From contig JAJHQY010000038.1 of NCBI GenBank assembly GCA_020833085.1, positions 1-5,518 on the forward strand: 5,518 bases of DNA. Direction: 5' to 3'. Below are positions 5,182-5,518 of the stretch, one piece after another. Source of the DNA: Desulfurococcaceae archaeon. Its GTDB lineage: Archaea > Thermoproteota > Thermoprotei_A > Sulfolobales > Desulfurococcaceae. The notes beneath the pieces were generated by a model. It was not told where the DNA came from and made no database searches. It was given only the letters and a program-made list of their open reading frames with translations. Made by a program: the position numbers and the translations under genes. Within the stretch, counting starts at the first letter, position 1; each line of letters starts with the position of its first letter.

Positions 5182-5518
5182 GGTCTTCACTCCACGGCGT
5201 ATTGAATAACGCGTATATTTCGTGAGCTCTAGTCTCGCCTATCCCCTCGACGCTCATGAGCTCGTAGACAGAGGCGTTTGCGAGAGCTCTCAGAGTCTTG
5301 AACTTAGCGAGTAGTTTTCTAGCTAGTATCGGCCCCGCCACGCTCTCGGCAACGTATAGTATTCTCTCGTTTAAGCTCATAGGCTTCTTCTCAACTCTCA
5401 GTCTAATAACGCGCTTCTCCTCCTGTCTACCCAGGCTCTTAGCTTTAGCGGCAATCCACATAATAGTCGCCTCTTTGCTGGGTGTGAAGAGGACTGGTAT
5501 ACCCATGTCCAGTATTAT
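5168..5518 (-). CDS. xpf: XPF/ERCC4-type structure-specific endonuclease, C-terminal part (cut by right edge)
   Basis: The reading frame continues without a stop to the window edge (IILD before the Met at 5506), so the Met there is internal and 116 C-terminal residues are visible. Counting from that Met, GIPVLFTPSKEATIMWIAA is the last strand and helix of the ERCC4 nuclease fold. A basic linker follows, then tandem helix-hairpin-helix motifs: VAGPILARKLLAKF at 56-69 and VEGIGETRAHEIYALF at 86-101. Such proteins act as dimers and cut branched DNA near 3' flaps in repair and fork processing. The catalytic ERK-containing motif lies outside the window, so activity cannot be judged, nor whether a Hef-type helicase domain is attached. 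The C-terminus stops 11 residues after the second hairpin with an acidic SEDHGDH and no evident PCNA-binding QxxLxxFF motif. The stop overlaps the GPT-like gene by 14 bp, suggesting one transcript. Confidence 0.88.
   Translation of the reverse strand: MILDMGIPVLFTPSKEATIMWIAAKAKSLGRQEEKRVIRLRVEKKPMSLNERILYVAESVAGPILARKLLAKFKTLRALANASVYELMSVEGIGETRAHEIYALFNTPWSEDHGDH
5187..5193 (-). promoter_or_regulatory. Shine-Dalgarno site favouring the ATG start of the GPT-like gene
   Basis: GGAGTGA on the minus strand, inside the 3' end of xpf, is followed by 5 bases and then ATG 5181. The alternative GTG at 5190 lies within this site, so it is less likely to be the start. Confidence 0.5.

Noticed and set aside
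1..5518. Search for a defence island, mobile element, CRISPR array or new multi-gene system.
   Set aside because: All sizeable genes belong to known housekeeping or transport families; no transposase, repeat array, direct flanking repeats or clustered unknown genes were seen.

Overview
The window looks like ordinary chromosome of a hyperthermophilic archaeon, most likely a crenarchaeote of the Desulfurococcales type. This rests on several signs: an XPF-type ERCC4/HhH nuclease, an archaeal (ALG7-like) polyprenyl-phosphate sugar-phosphate transferase, a Thermococcus-style HypA with its MinD/Mrp-type HypB partner, and TTTTAAAC promoter boxes. GTG/TTG starts with GGAGG/GAGGTG Shine-Dalgarno sites and heavy use of AGA/AGG, CTA, AGT and ACT codons point the same way. 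Genus-level assignment is not supported. The DNA is almost wall-to-wall coding and shows no tRNA, rRNA, CRISPR array, insertion sequence or integration site.

Layout: (1) positions 1-74 hold the last 23 codons of an unidentified plus-strand gene, coupled by a GTGA overlap to a 90-residue very basic protein with one probable membrane helix (71-343). (2) Three bases beyond it, on the minus strand, lie hypB-like and hypA (347-1467), joined by an ATGA overlap and together forming a nickel-insertion module for [NiFe] hydrogenase. (3) A compact divergent promoter region (1468-1574) with two TTTTAAAC boxes 11 bp apart separates hypA from a class II HMG-CoA reductase (1575-2858), the committed step of the mevalonate pathway. 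(4) After a short gap with a palindrome and a T-tract comes a 12-helix MFS transporter (2946-4163). (5) It converges with, and overlaps by 14 bp, a minus-strand pair: the C-terminal half of an XPF nuclease (5168 to the right edge), which overlaps the start of a GPT/AglH-like transferase (4150-5181).

Functional links: HypA and HypB act together on hydrogenase. HMG-CoA reductase supplies isoprenoids for archaeal lipids and for the dolichyl phosphate that the GPT-like enzyme primes for protein N-glycosylation. The MFS carrier and the small basic protein have no assignable substrate or role.

I did not find a convincing new multi-gene system. The points most worth checking are the class II type of the HMG-CoA reductase, the HypA N-terminus (probably Met-Val-His-Glu from a TTG start), an Asn in place of the usual metal-binding Asp in the GPT-like enzyme, and the shared promoter between hypA and HMG-CoA reductase.
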